Source of the DNA: Streptomyces cellostaticus
GTDB taxonomy: Bacteria > Actinomycetota > Actinomycetes > Streptomycetales > Streptomycetaceae
DNA: 64,000 nucleotides
Assembly: GCF_001513965.1 (NCBI RefSeq)
Contig: NZ_KQ948040.1
Coordinates: 53,023 to 117,022, forward strand
Reading direction: 5' to 3'
Shown: positions 54,224-62,690 of the stretch, piece by piece
Layout: every line of letters begins with the position of its first letter
How positions within the stretch are numbered: the stretch's first letter is position 1
Notes under the pieces: model-generated
Seen by the model: the letters and a program-made list of their open reading frames with translations, nothing else
Told to the model about the DNA's origin: nothing
Databases searched by the model: none
Program-made: the position numbers and the translations under genes

Positions 54224-55843
54224 ATGGCCAAGCGAACGAGGACTCGCGGGGCAACTGACCGCACCCAGTACGCAGTTGATACCGAGTGGACGAAGGCTGA
54301 CTTAGCCCTATTAGAGGAGCTGAAGAGGGCGGAGGCACTCCTGCCGGACGACGCACCACGAGCGCTGTTGTCAGTCCGACTGTCGGTACTCACCGACGAG
54401 ACGACATCGCCCGTCCGACAGGAACTCGATCTCCGCATGCTCGCGCGGGAGCGGGGATCCCGGGTGGTCGGCGTCGCGAGCGATCTGAACGTGTCAGCCA
54501 CGAAGGTTCCGCCATGGCGGCGCAAAGAGCTGGGAAGCTGGCTGAACAACAGGGCGCCTGAGTTCGATGAGATCCTCTTCTGGAAGCTGGACCGCTTCGT
54601 CCGCCGTCTCTCCGACCTCAGCACCGTGATCGACTGGTGCCTGAAGTACGGGAAGAACCTGGTCTCCAAGAACGACTCCATCGACCTCACCACGACGGCC
54701 GGAAAAATCATGGTCACGATCGTCGGCGGCATCGCTGAGATCGAGGCGGCCAACACCAGCACCCGCGTGGCGAGCCTGTGGGAGTACACGAAGACCCAGA
54801 GCGAGTGGCTTGTGGGGAAGCCCGCCTATGGCTACGAGACAGCAGTGGACGGGGACGGCAAAACCATCCTCGTCATCAACGAGACCGCCTACAGGGCCCT
54901 CCACTGGAGCCGCAAAGCGGCCATGAGAGAGCGCCCAGCTTCGGCCCGCCGCATGGTCAAGGTTCTCGTTCGCGCCAGCCTGTGCGAGTCGAGCCTCACC
55001 GCATCGACCCACCTACGCCGACTGCGGAACCCGGCACTCATGGGCTACCGGGTAGAAGAGGAAAAGAACGGAGGCGTACGCCGCTCCAAAATCGTGCTCA
55101 GGTCCGATGGGAAGCCCATCCGTGTGGCCGAGGGTGTCTTCACGGAAGACGAGTTCTACAGCCTCCAAGAGGTCCTGGACGGGAACGGAAAGAACCAGCC
55201 CACGCGCAACCCCGAGGGAGCCACGAGGTTTCTCGGAGTCCTGATCTGCCACGACTGTGTCACCAACATGACCGTGCAGAAGACACGGAGCAAAGGCCGA
55301 TCGTACGAGTACCTGCGGTGCGGGAAATGCAAGGGCGGAGGCCAAGGCGCCCCGAACCCCGAGGGGGTCTACGGCCGACTCGTCGACGACGTGCTGAAGG
55401 TCCTCGGGGACGAGCCGGTCATGACACGCGAGTACCGCCAGGGAGCCGAAACCCGTAAGGAGCAGCAGCGCCTCGAACAGTCCGTCAGCTACTACATGAC
55501 CGGCCTGGAACCAGGAGGCCGCTTCACGAAGACCCAGTTCACTCAGGAGCAGGCCGAGAAGACGCTGGACGACCTCATCAAGCAGCTGCAGGCCATCGAC
55601 CCCGAGTCGACCAAGGATCGCTGGGTGGCCGTCCACAACGGCAAGACGTTCCGGGAACGCTGGGAGGAGGGCGGCATGGAAGCCATGGCCGCCGATCTGC
55701 TCAGGGTCGGCGTGAAGTGCGAGATCAAACGGACCAGGGTGAAGGGCGTCCGCGCTCCACACATCCACATGAAACTCATGATTCCAAAGAATGTGCGGGA
55801 CCGGCTGATACTGAAGGAGGACGACTTCGCGCAAGCCTTCTGA
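54224..55843 (+). CDS. Large serine recombinase (integrase)
   Basis: 539 residues from ATG 54224. The N-terminal resolvase domain has VRLSVLTDETTSPVRQ, with catalytic Ser54 and Arg residues, and FWKLDRFVRR near 119-128. The recombinase domain follows, with a zinc ribbon (LICHDCVTNM ... YLRCGKCKG) near 340-370, and a helical C-terminus. Large serine recombinases integrate phages and elements at short att sites without host factors and need a recombination directionality factor to excise. The gene probably drives this element's integration. Confidence 0.93.
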   Translation: MAKRTRTRGATDRTQYAVDTEWTKADLALLEELKRAEALLPDDAPRALLSVRLSVLTDETTSPVRQELDLRMLARERGSRVVGVASDLNVSATKVPPWRRKELGSWLNNRAPEFDEILFWKLDRFVRRLSDLSTVIDWCLKYGKNLVSKNDSIDLTTTAGKIMVTIVGGIAEIEAANTSTRVASLWEYTKTQSEWLVGKPAYGYETAVDGDGKTILVINETAYRALHWSRKAAMRERPASARRMVKVLVRASLCESSLTASTHLRRLRNPALMGYRVEEEKNGGVRRSKIVLRSDGKPIRVAEGVFTEDEFYSLQEVLDGNGKNQPTRNPEGATRFLGVLICHDCVTNMTVQKTRSKGRSYEYLRCGKCKGGGQGAPNPEGVYGRLVDDVLKVLGDEPVMTREYRQGAETRKEQQRLEQSVSYYMTGLEPGGRFTKTQFTQEQAEKTLDDLIKQLQAIDPESTKDRWVAVHNGKTFRERWEEGGMEAMAADLLRVGVKCEIKRTRVKGVRAPHIHMKLMIPKNVRDRLILKEDDFAQAF

Positions 55844-55905
55844 CCGCAACTCAGCCGAGAAGCAGCCCGCCCCTTACAGGTGCCGGGACGGGCGCCCGTT
55901 CTGTG

Positions 55906-56832
55906 TCAGGAGGACACGACCAACATGCGCACTAGCCCAGTTCCGCTGGGCAGCGGTGCGAGTGCTTTGCCGATGATTGCGCCAACGGCGCGAGAACGGT
56001 CTTCGACCCGCATAGCGAAGCCGTGATGGGACGAGGTGGTCAGGAGATCTCCGACGGAGATGGCGCCATAGGTGGCATCCGCCTTGACATATACCTGCCC
56101 CGCAAGGGCGACTGTCACGGGATGCTGGCCATTGGCTTCGCCCTCCAGGACGCTCCCAGGGCTCAGTCCTCCAGCTCCGGAGACGACACCTGTGGCGCTC
56201 GTGTCGTATTCATCGCTGCACGGGGTGAGAAGTCCGTTTTCGCTGATGACTAGGACTGTTCCCGGCTCCGCGCCCTCCTCCGTGGCAAAGGTTTCAGCGT
56301 AGTCGTGGCCATCTTGATGGACGTGACCGTGGACCTTTACATCTCCGAAGAACTCCCCGGACCACGAGTCGATGACTGACTGCCTACCTACGAGGGTGCG
56401 TTGCCCGTCTAGGTATCCGGTGAGTTCCAAGATTCCTTCGACGCGCGCGGCAACAGGGCTATTGCTCTTGGCAAGAACACCAGGCCCGGGACCGCCGAGC
56501 CCAACGACTCCGGCCGCTCCGCCCTTGCCTATCCCCACAACTCCGGCCCCATTGGACTTGTTTTCTCCGACAACAGCTGCCGCTCCTGCCGGGCCCGAGC
56601 CCGACGTCTCCCCATAGACCCCGTGCCACGTCGCGCTTTTTCCTATGACTCCGGGCCCGCCTGCCGCACCTTCCCCCATGACTCCCGCCCCGCCTGACGT
56701 ACTGTCAGTTTTGCCGTACACACCCATCCATGTGGAGCTCTCTCCAGCCACGCCGGTACCTATGGCATACGCGTGCATTCCAACCCGATCATCCGCTTCG
56801 TGGACAACCACGGGTTCATTGTATTCAGGCAT
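55906..56832 (-). CDS. Gly-Val repeat protein with tail-spike-like C-terminal domain
   Basis: 308 residues. The N-terminal half (about 20-130) is a chain of short G-V-x-G turns (GVAGESS, GVYGKTD, GVMGEGA, GVIGKSA, GVYGETS, GVVGIGK, GVVGLGG), like the beta-structured shafts of phage fibre or trimeric surface proteins. After 'GDVKVHGHVHQDGHDYAETF', the C-terminal 130 residues (LVISENGLLTPCSDEYD ... GDLLTTSSHHGFAMRVEDRSRAVGAIIGKAL) resemble the trimerising or autocleaving domains at the end of such proteins. No signal peptide. GC content is lower than its neighbours, and it points away from the integrase, so cargo is likely. Confidence 0.7.
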   Translation of the reverse strand: MPEYNEPVVVHEADDRVGMHAYAIGTGVAGESSTWMGVYGKTDSTSGGAGVMGEGAAGGPGVIGKSATWHGVYGETSGSGPAGAAAVVGENKSNGAGVVGIGKGGAAGVVGLGGPGPGVLAKSNSPVAARVEGILELTGYLDGQRTLVGRQSVIDSWSGEFFGDVKVHGHVHQDGHDYAETFATEEGAEPGTVLVISENGLLTPCSDEYDTSATGVVSGAGGLSPGSVLEGEANGQHPVTVALAGQVYVKADATYGAISVGDLLTTSSHHGFAMRVEDRSRAVGAIIGKALAPLPSGTGLVRMLVVSS

Positions 56833-57246
56833 TTTGCTCTCCGTGACGAGAATATTGACTGGAGAGCCACTGAGAAACCGGCGGAAATGTCTTGGTTCAC
56901 AGCGGAACAGTCACCTAACCTTCCTTCCCAACGTACGACCATCCGCGAGACTCAGCAACAGGTTGCCAGTTCAGTCAAATCTGCAATTACTGACCGAGGA
57001 GCAGATATGAATTGGAAGCAGGTGGCGGCGGGCGGGGGCGTGAGGGCCGGAGGCCCTCGGCGATTACTTCTGTGACGGGCACTAACTAAAGGGTGCCCCG
57101 CAAATGATCTATGGACACCCACAATGGTCCTACCGTGGACCGTCGGTGGTACACCGTAGGACCTCACCAGAAAACGGCAACACACCCCACACAGCCATGA
57201 GGAGCAGCTCGGGGCCTCCCCCTCACCGGCTGACGGGACTCGCCGG
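56833..57246. other. AT-richer intergenic region (414 bp) with a palindromic block
   Basis: No gene with a good start was found; the frames open on both strands lack ribosome sites and family resemblance. Composition is less GC-rich than the window. The only clear structure is the inverted repeat at 57126-57163. It may carry a replication origin or recombination site of the element. Confidence 0.4.
57126..57163. repeat. Imperfect palindrome downstream of rep (possible origin or att site)
   Basis: 8-bp perfect outer arms GGTCCTAC and GTAGGACC flank a centre with further partial symmetry (CCGTGGACCGTCGG...CACCG). Total 38 bp. Size and symmetry would suit a double-strand origin nick site or a serine-recombinase site, but neither is shown. 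Confidence 0.5.
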
Positions 57247-57414
57247 TCATTCAACACGCCACGTTGCTGGGTCGAACGGCTCTTCCGTTCCATCATCATC
57301 GATGATCACGATTTCACTCTGGATCAGCGGCATCGGTCGGCCGTCGGAGCGTTGGCGATTCGGCGCAGGCTGAGGCTGCCGTGAGTAACGTTCAGGCAGA
57401 GCAGTTATCAGCAC
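57247..57414 (-). CDS. Small protein overlapping the end of rep (55 aa)
   Basis: GTG 57414 overlaps the rep stop (57408-57410) and opens 55 codons, ending with IVIIDDDGTEEPFDPATWRVE, an acidic, ordered-looking sequence. An internal ATG would give 28 residues. Translational coupling to rep and high third-position GC support it. In AICEs this position often holds an excisionase; this product shows no helix-turn-helix. Confidence 0.5.
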   Translation of the reverse strand: MLITALPERYSRQPQPAPNRQRSDGRPMPLIQSEIVIIDDDGTEEPFDPATWRVE

Positions 57415-58907
57415 CACTCCCCCTCTTGCACCGTGACTAGGGCCAGCCGCCGGGACTCCGCAAGGTCCTCTGCGATGCCAGTGGCGACGAGTGCTGCGCC
57501 GGGGGTGTGACCGGAGCCTACGTATCGCCAGTGCCGTTCGGTGATCGCGTGGGGTAGGTCGGTGTGGCCCCGATAGTGGGCACGTTCAGCTCGGAGTGCT
57601 GTGTAGGTCGTGGAGTATGCGCGGGACTTGGTGAGGATGTGGCCCCGATAGCCGAGCGTGTGGACCCAGGCACGTAGGCGGAGGGGCGCATACTCGGGAA
57701 GGCCCCCGAGGCGCCAGCAGGTCCGCATGAGGGTACGGACGTGTTCGGTCACGGGCGCCGACTCGATGTCGCCCCAGGTCGAGAGCCGGTAGTCAGTGCC
57801 GGCGCCTATGTCGCTCGCGCCCTTGGTGACGTACTTGGCGACGTACGCGGCCACCGCATCATCATCCGGGCCGCCACCATCGGTCCGTAGGGGACGTGCG
57901 TCGATCTGGGCGCCCCAGCGCAGGCTCATCTCACCTACGGCCGGGCTATAGGGCGTGCGGACGAGGACCCGCCGGGCGGAGGCGCGTACAGCGTCGATAA
58001 GGAGTTGGGCAGTGCCCCAGGCCGGGGGTTCGTCTCCGGGGCCGGTTGGGCCGTCGAGGCGAACGACCGCATGCACGTGGACGGCTGCACGCCTCTGGTA
58101 CTCGGCAACGCGGGCGAAGGACAGCCGGGCATGCCGGGCGAAGCGGGACTGCACCAGGCCGACCGACGAGGCGAGGCGCCGCCGGACGTCGATGACGAAA
58201 CGGTCCCAGAGCTTGGACGCGTGTACATGCCACAGGACGTGGGCGGTGTAGTCGTAGCAGTCGGGGCAGAGCGGTTGGCCGGCACTCAGTACATCCGATG
58301 TGTGGACGAGGCCGCAGCCGAGGGGGCGCCCATGTTCGCACGTGCCGCCGTCGCGGCGGGGACGGCACGGCTCCGATGACCGGTGCACCAGGCCAAACGA
58401 CGGAGCAGTGAGGGTGACGAACAGTCGGGGACGATGGCGGACGGAGTCGGGGACATTCTTGCCGCCGAGGAGGCCGGCGCGGACGAGGTGGTAGGTGTCT
58501 CCGGCATGGAGGCGGGAGCAGGCCGGACAGATGGTTGCGCGGCGGTTGCGGCAGCGGACGAGGAGGCGTTCGCCGGGCTCGTTGCGGGTGTCGTAGTGGT
58601 GGAGGATCTCGCCGGTCGTGCCGTCCACTGTGGTGGTGGAGCCGGAGAGGTGGACGGGATGGGAGCAACCGCCGGTGGCGACGATCTGCTCCAGCAGGCG
58701 GGGAAACTTGGGGTCTTGTGCGAGACGGATTGCGTCGCGATCTGCTTCGGGAAGCTGACGCAGGCGCGCCGCGCGGTCGAGGACGGCGCGCCGGTCAGCC
58801 GGTGTGTACTCCGGGGTGATGGTGGTGACCTTCCGGGGTGGGCCGCCGAGGCGGCACAGTGAATGGGTGGTGGCGCGTTGTCGGTCATGGGGATTACTCC
58901 CTTGCAT
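57408..58907 (-). CDS. RepSA-like replication initiator (rolling-circle, HUH type)
   Basis: 499 residues. It has FVTLTAPSFG (163-172, motif I), the metal-binding HVHAVVRLDG (277-286) and YVAKYVTKG with the candidate nicking Tyr near 365, plus Cys pairs CPAC and CPDC that look zinc-binding. This is the RepSA family of pSAM2-type elements, which nick one strand to start replication after excision. ATG 58907 has no ribosome site, while ATG 58888 has AAGGGAG upstream but is in another frame. So the true N-terminus is uncertain, and a small frameshift near the start is possible. Confidence 0.9.
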   Translation of the reverse strand: MQGSNPHDRQRATTHSLCRLGGPPRKVTTITPEYTPADRRAVLDRAARLRQLPEADRDAIRLAQDPKFPRLLEQIVATGGCSHPVHLSGSTTTVDGTTGEILHHYDTRNEPGERLLVRCRNRRATICPACSRLHAGDTYHLVRAGLLGGKNVPDSVRHRPRLFVTLTAPSFGLVHRSSEPCRPRRDGGTCEHGRPLGCGLVHTSDVLSAGQPLCPDCYDYTAHVLWHVHASKLWDRFVIDVRRRLASSVGLVQSRFARHARLSFARVAEYQRRAAVHVHAVVRLDGPTGPGDEPPAWGTAQLLIDAVRASARRVLVRTPYSPAVGEMSLRWGAQIDARPLRTDGGGPDDDAVAAYVAKYVTKGASDIGAGTDYRLSTWGDIESAPVTEHVRTLMRTCWRLGGLPEYAPLRLRAWVHTLGYRGHILTKSRAYSTTYTALRAERAHYRGHTDLPHAITERHWRYVGSGHTPGAALVATGIAEDLAESRRLALVTVQEGEWC

Positions 58908-58925
58908 GGTCAGGCGGGGTGAGGT

Positions 58926-59039
58926 TCAGCGGATGGTTCCGGTGCCCCTGCAGACGCGGCAGCGGTGCATCCGTCCGGTCCAGGTCCTGCGGGCTCCGTC
59001 GCCCTTGCAGTGGGGGCACCTCACGCGGGGCATGGGCAT
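58926..59039 (-). CDS. Small CxxC zinc-finger protein (37 aa)
   Basis: MPMPRVRCPHCKGDGARR... through HRCRVCRGTGTIR: two C-x-x-C-x-G motifs like one DnaJ zinc finger. Such mini-proteins are common in AICEs between rep and spd/tra. ATG 59033 is an alternative start. Confidence 0.65.
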   Translation of the reverse strand: MPMPRVRCPHCKGDGARRTWTGRMHRCRVCRGTGTIR

Positions 59040-59058
59040 GTGATCGTGTCCTTCCTGC

Positions 59059-59256
59059 TCAGTGGTGGGCGAAGCCGTTGATCAGCCACATGACGAGGTC
59101 GTGGACGGTGAAGGCCACGGGGGTCTGACCGAGGTAGAGGCCGAAGAGGCCGACGCAGACCGCTTCCCAAGCCTTTACGTCGCGGGAGCGGACGAGGAGG
59201 ACGGTGATGATCCCGAAGATCACCGCGAACGTGAACGCTGTTCCTTCGCTGATCAC
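59059..59256 (-). CDS. Small two-span membrane protein, Spd-like
   Basis: GTG 59256 overlaps the TraB stop by GTGA, giving 65 residues with two hydrophobic helices (AFTFAVIFGIITVLLV and AVCVGLFGLYLGQTPVAF). Size, membrane nature and coupling to traB match the Spd proteins thought to help plasmid spread within mycelium. Confidence 0.7.
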   Translation of the reverse strand: MISEGTAFTFAVIFGIITVLLVRSRDVKAWEAVCVGLFGLYLGQTPVAFTVHDLVMWLINGFAHH

Positions 59257-60557
59257 TTGTCGTCTCCTTCCGGCGCAGTGAGGGCGCTGTCCAGGGCGGG
59301 CAGTTCCGGGACTATCGCGACGTACTTGCGGGCGGTGGCGACGGCTTCTTCGGTGGGTGTCAGGTGGGAGCGGGCGCGGCTCCAGCCGCCGTCCGGGCTG
59401 GTGCACACGGCCACTCCGCGTTCCTCCGCTGTGATGGACTGGGCGACAGCCACGGCGTCCTTGTTCAGATCGCCCAACGTCATCTCGGCGGTGCCGGGAT
59501 CGTTGACGCGGTGGCAGATCCGTCCGCCGAGCTGGGCCCGCAGTGCGGTGACGCCGGGGCCGAGGTCGGAGCCGACGCGTTGCCCGGCGACGACCAGGTG
59601 AAGGCCGAGCGCGGCACCGAGCTGCGCCAGGCGGAGGAGGAGAGTGGAGCACTGTTCGGCTTCCGCTTTGCTCTCGCGGGTGCCGTCGGAGAGGTACAGT
59701 TCGGCGATCTCGTCAACGATCACGACGACCGGGACCGGCCGGAGCTTGTCGGGTAACTCCCAGATCGAGCGCACTCCGGCGGACCGGCAGGCACTCATGC
59801 GCTCCTGCATGTCGACCATGAGCGCCGAGAGCACGGCGACCGCTTCCCTGCGGCAGGTCGCCAGGGCGCTGAGCCGTCCGGCGAACAGCCCGAGTTCCAT
59901 GCCACCCTTGCAGTCGATGCCGACCAGGGCGACCGGCTGCGGGGCGAGTTGTGTGATCAGCCGTGCCAGCAAGGTGGACTTGCCCGACCGGGTGGCCCCG
60001 GCGATGAGCCAGTGCGGCACCAGCCGCAGGTTCATCACCCATGCGCCGCCGCTCTCCAGTACACCGATGAGCGCAGACAGCAGCTCGGCGGGAGCCGTGG
60101 CCAGGCCGGGTCGCTGAAGCGGATCCATGGCCGTCGCAGTCAGCAGGACGATCCCGCGTTCCGGCGAGGTGACACGTACAGCGTGGACCTTCCAGGCGTG
60201 CACGAAGGCATCCGCCGCCTTAAGGAAGGTGGCCGGGGTCTGGCCCGCGTGCAGGCGCACGATCACGGTCAGGCCCATACGGGTAGCGCGCGGGAAGGAG
60301 ATCCGCGGTGCCACCGGCCGCAGCGGATCACCCTTGACGACCAGGTCGCCGAGCAGCCCGCGCGGCGGGCGTCGGGATACGGAGAGGTCGTTGAGCTGGG
60401 CGACCTTGCGCCAGGTGCACACCACCCGGCACGCGGTGGCCGGGTATCGGACCAGGTACCAGTGCCAGACCGGACTGTGTCGGCGGACCAGGTCACCGAC
60501 GACCAGGCCCCACGCCAGCACGGCGAGGACGAGGGCGAGCAGGACGGGTCCCATCAC
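59253..60557 (-). CDS. FtsK/SpoIIIE-type DNA translocase (TraB/TraSA)
   Basis: 434 residues; ATG 60554 or GTG 60557 starts it, overlapping the upstream stop. There is an N-terminal membrane helix (LLALVLAVLAWGLVV), Walker A GATRSGKST (187-195), Walker B VVVIVDEIAEL (about 276-286) and the RecA-like 'LVVAGQRVGSDL'. It is the single transfer protein of actinomycete elements, a hexameric pump for double-stranded DNA between hyphae. Confidence 0.93.
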   Translation of the reverse strand: MMGPVLLALVLAVLAWGLVVGDLVRRHSPVWHWYLVRYPATACRVVCTWRKVAQLNDLSVSRRPPRGLLGDLVVKGDPLRPVAPRISFPRATRMGLTVIVRLHAGQTPATFLKAADAFVHAWKVHAVRVTSPERGIVLLTATAMDPLQRPGLATAPAELLSALIGVLESGGAWVMNLRLVPHWLIAGATRSGKSTLLARLITQLAPQPVALVGIDCKGGMELGLFAGRLSALATCRREAVAVLSALMVDMQERMSACRSAGVRSIWELPDKLRPVPVVVIVDEIAELYLSDGTRESKAEAEQCSTLLLRLAQLGAALGLHLVVAGQRVGSDLGPGVTALRAQLGGRICHRVNDPGTAEMTLGDLNKDAVAVAQSITAEERGVAVCTSPDGGWSRARSHLTPTEEAVATARKYVAIVPELPALDSALTAPEGDDK

Positions 60558-60907
60558 GCGTCACCGCCCTTCGCGTGCGCCACTGTGCTGCCGCTGGGGA
60601 CGGGGGTGATTGCGTCTGCGCGGAAGCTGACGCCGTGCCGGTCGCCCATCGACCACATGAACGCGGTCAGGCCGGTGACCTTGACGATCTGCCCTTCCTC
60701 GATGCCCTTCGGCTGTCCGCTGACGGCGATCTCGATCACGGAGATACGCCGTCCGTCCTGCCGCACAGTGACGGCCACGGTCCAGACCGGGTTGCCGTCC
60801 CGGTCCCTCTTCACCTCCTGCGTTTCGGGGTTGCTGAGCTTCGCTTCCGGCGCGATGGCGCACCGCAGTACGCCCAGCCGCGCCGTGTCCACGGGGATGG
60901 ACTGCAT
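60554..60907 (-). CDS. Small protein at the Pra position, upstream of traB (117 aa)
   Basis: MQSIPVDTARLGVLRCAI from ATG 60907. It is beta-rich with 'QEVKRDRDGNPVWTVAVTVRQDGRRISVIEIAVSG' and 'VKVTGLTAFMWSMGDRHGVSFRADAI', resembling the small OB-like activators (Pra-type) that accompany RepSA/TraSA. The DNA-binding or activator role is from position and general look. Its promoter should be in 60908-61070, beside a candidate operator. Confidence 0.65.
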   Translation of the reverse strand: MQSIPVDTARLGVLRCAIAPEAKLSNPETQEVKRDRDGNPVWTVAVTVRQDGRRISVIEIAVSGQPKGIEEGQIVKVTGLTAFMWSMGDRHGVSFRADAITPVPSGSTVAHAKGGDA

Positions 60908-60952
60908 TGACTTTGGCCTCCTTGGCCGATCGAGACGCCATCCATATCCTGA

Positions 60953-60976
60953 CGTCACTTGTCCTTACGAGTGACG
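60953..60976. promoter_or_regulatory. Candidate KorSA-type operator in the divergent promoter region
   Basis: Arms CGTCACT (60953-60959) and AGTGACG (60970-60976) are perfect inverted repeats around ACTTGTCCTTACGAGT. The half-site ACGAGTGA recurs at 61019-61026, just before the repressor gene. GntR/UTRA repressors bind such palindromes near their own promoters. Confidence 0.5.
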
Positions 60977-61070
60977 ACTATGGAGTCCTGTACGGCGATG
61001 GCGCAAGTACTTATGCTGACGAGTGATGTCGCGCGTGCGACGTGCCTATGACCTATCCGGAGATGACCGA

Positions 61071-61850
61071 ATGTCCGAGATCCAGCGCCCTGGCGCCCTC
61101 TACCAACAGGTGGCCTCAGCGATCCGCGAAGCGATCCTGTCCGGTGAGTTCGCGCCCGACTCCCTGTTGCCGTCCGAAGCCCAGCTCATGGCCCGCTACG
61201 CCGTCTCCCGCCCTACGGTCCGCAACGCGATCTCGGCTCTTCGTGCGGAAGGACTGATCGACGTCCGACACGGCAAGGGCAGCTTCGTACGCTCCAGCGG
61301 GCAACCGGTCCTGACCATCGAGCGCCGCATCAGCCGCACCGGCGAGGGCGAGTTCGCGATGCCCAACGGCGACATCTGGCAGGAAGCCGACGAACCGAGC
61401 ACGTACCGCACCCGCACCACGAAAGAGACCGGACGACTCCTCCAACTCGGCCAGGAAGAAGCACTGTTCGGCTGTGACCGGCTGCTCATCGACCCCAGCA
61501 CCGGCACGCGCGCCATGCACCGGACGCTGATCCCGTTCGAGGTCGCCGACACTGTTCCCCTGCTTGGACAAGAGCCGTGCAAGCCGCCGGCGGCGATCTA
61601 CTCGGTGCTCACCCGGGCCGACCACAAGCTGTCCTGGACCGAGACAGTGCGCGCGCGTATGCCCCTGCCCGACGAGCGGACCACGCTCCAGCTGCCGGAC
61701 GCGACCCCGATCCTGTACGTCGCCCGCGTCGCGCATGGCACCGACGACCGCCCGCTGTTGCTCGAAGAGCTGCGCTTCGGCGCGGACCGTGCCGAACTCG
61801 CCTATCGGATCACCGCCGACAAGCAGCCCGCGCGACGCGCCCGCGCCTGA
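61071..61850 (+). CDS. GntR/UTRA-family transcriptional repressor (KorSA-like)
   Basis: 259 residues from ATG 61071. The N-terminal winged helix is typical GntR (LYQQVASAIREAILSGEF, LPSEAQLMARYAVSRPTVRNAISALRAEGLIDVRHGKGSFV). Residues about 95-250 are a UTRA effector domain ending 'PLLLEELRFGADRAELAYRI'. In pSAM2 KorSA represses pra and itself to hold the element integrated. Divergent from the transfer genes over a 163-bp region with a palindrome. Confidence 0.9.
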   Translation: MSEIQRPGALYQQVASAIREAILSGEFAPDSLLPSEAQLMARYAVSRPTVRNAISALRAEGLIDVRHGKGSFVRSSGQPVLTIERRISRTGEGEFAMPNGDIWQEADEPSTYRTRTTKETGRLLQLGQEEALFGCDRLLIDPSTGTRAMHRTLIPFEVADTVPLLGQEPCKPPAAIYSVLTRADHKLSWTETVRARMPLPDERTTLQLPDATPILYVARVAHGTDDRPLLLEELRFGADRAELAYRITADKQPARRARA

Positions 61851-62278
61851 GCACCAACGGCAATCGGTCGAAACCGCCTTCACTTCCTCAAGGGCGCGCC
61901 TGCGGCGCGCCGGGGCGCCCGGCCGCCCCGGCCGGGCGTGCGGCGTGGACGCCGGTCCCGTCCGGTCGGCCGGCGCCCCCACCCGCTGCACGCCCGAGGA
62001 GCCGAGGCGTGGACCAACCACCGGTGCCGAGTCTCGGGCGGTACCGGCAGTGACGATCAAGAACACGGAAGCGTGGTTGCTGCCGGTGGGTGGCTGAACG
62101 AGACACACGCGCGCCAGCCCGTTCGTCACACCGCACCGTCGTGGCTGACTGTCCGTGGCTGAGGCATCAAGCACGGCGGGAGTCGCGCCAGGCAGACAAG
62201 CAGCAGCGAGCCGTCGTTGGTCGAGGCCCAAGGGGCCTGGGATCGACCTCCTGCGCCCCTCACCAGCGGAAGGGACAC
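61851..62278. other. Gene-free region (428 bp) after the repressor
   Basis: No supported gene. It begins with GC-rich hairpins (61893-61911 and the following GGCCGGGCG run). Short open frames here look like chance. If the element ends on this side, its attachment site could be here or further right. Confidence 0.4.
61893..61911 (+). terminator. Hairpin after the repressor gene
   Basis: Perfect arms GGCGCGCC, TGC loop, GGCGCGCC, 43 nt past the stop. It is followed by another GC-rich potential hairpin. Confidence 0.6.
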
Positions 62279-62584
62279 TCACGCTGCACCACCATCGCCG
62301 TCGGCGCGCGCCTCCAGCAACTGAGCAAGTCGAGCCACGGCGTCCGGCCAGCCCGTCAGCCGTACGACCCCGCGTCCGTCCTCGTTCGCCGAAGCGACAG
62401 CCCGTACGGCAGACAGCTCAAATCCCGCACCGAGGAGCGCTCGGTTAAGGCGATCGGCCGCTTCCCCTGCCTCACGCCACCCCGCGATGTAGTCCACCCC
62501 TGAGACCCAGAGGCCGAAGTCCGCGCCCGCCGCGTCGAGACCATCGTTCAGCCAGCCCTCTCCTGAGCCAGTCACCTTGTCCAC
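62279..62584 (-). CDS. Hypothetical protein (101 aa)
   Basis: GTG 62584 (VDKVTGSGEGWLNDGLDA) to TGA 62279. A soluble alpha/beta-looking protein (AADRLNRALLGAGFELSAVRAVASANEDGRGVVRLTGW ... ARLAQLLEARADG) with strong GC third-position bias. Not recognised. Its relation to the element is unclear. Confidence 0.6.
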   Translation of the reverse strand: MDKVTGSGEGWLNDGLDAAGADFGLWVSGVDYIAGWREAGEAADRLNRALLGAGFELSAVRAVASANEDGRGVVRLTGWPDAVARLAQLLEARADGDGGAA

Positions 62585-62690
62585 CTCTGCCCTGATCTAG
62601 GTAACGGATCGTCAACTTCCTTGGGCCAGGGCCAAAACGCAGCACGACGGCCCCGGTACCATCAGGCACCGGGAACCGCCGTGTTCCCAG

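Larger units (their letters stand above)
54224..61911. mobile_element. AICE-like integrative element with a serine recombinase (right end not placed)
   Basis: Between 54.2 and 61.9 kb the genes are recombinase, repeat cargo protein, RepSA-like initiator, small zinc-finger and membrane proteins, FtsK/TraB translocase, a small Pra-position protein and a KorSA-like GntR repressor. This is the replication, transfer and control set of actinomycete integrative conjugative elements such as pSAM2, in which TraB moves double-stranded DNA. Here the integrase is a large serine recombinase and no excisionase was recognised. The left edge is taken at the recombinase; the attachment sites were not found, and genes to 64 kb could also belong. 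Confidence 0.75.

Noticed and set aside
58286..58888. 201-codon frame from ATG 58888 with a good ribosome site
   Set aside because: It soon turns into Ser/Pro/Arg-rich out-of-frame sequence of rep; only its start signal is noteworthy, as possible evidence about the rep N-terminus.
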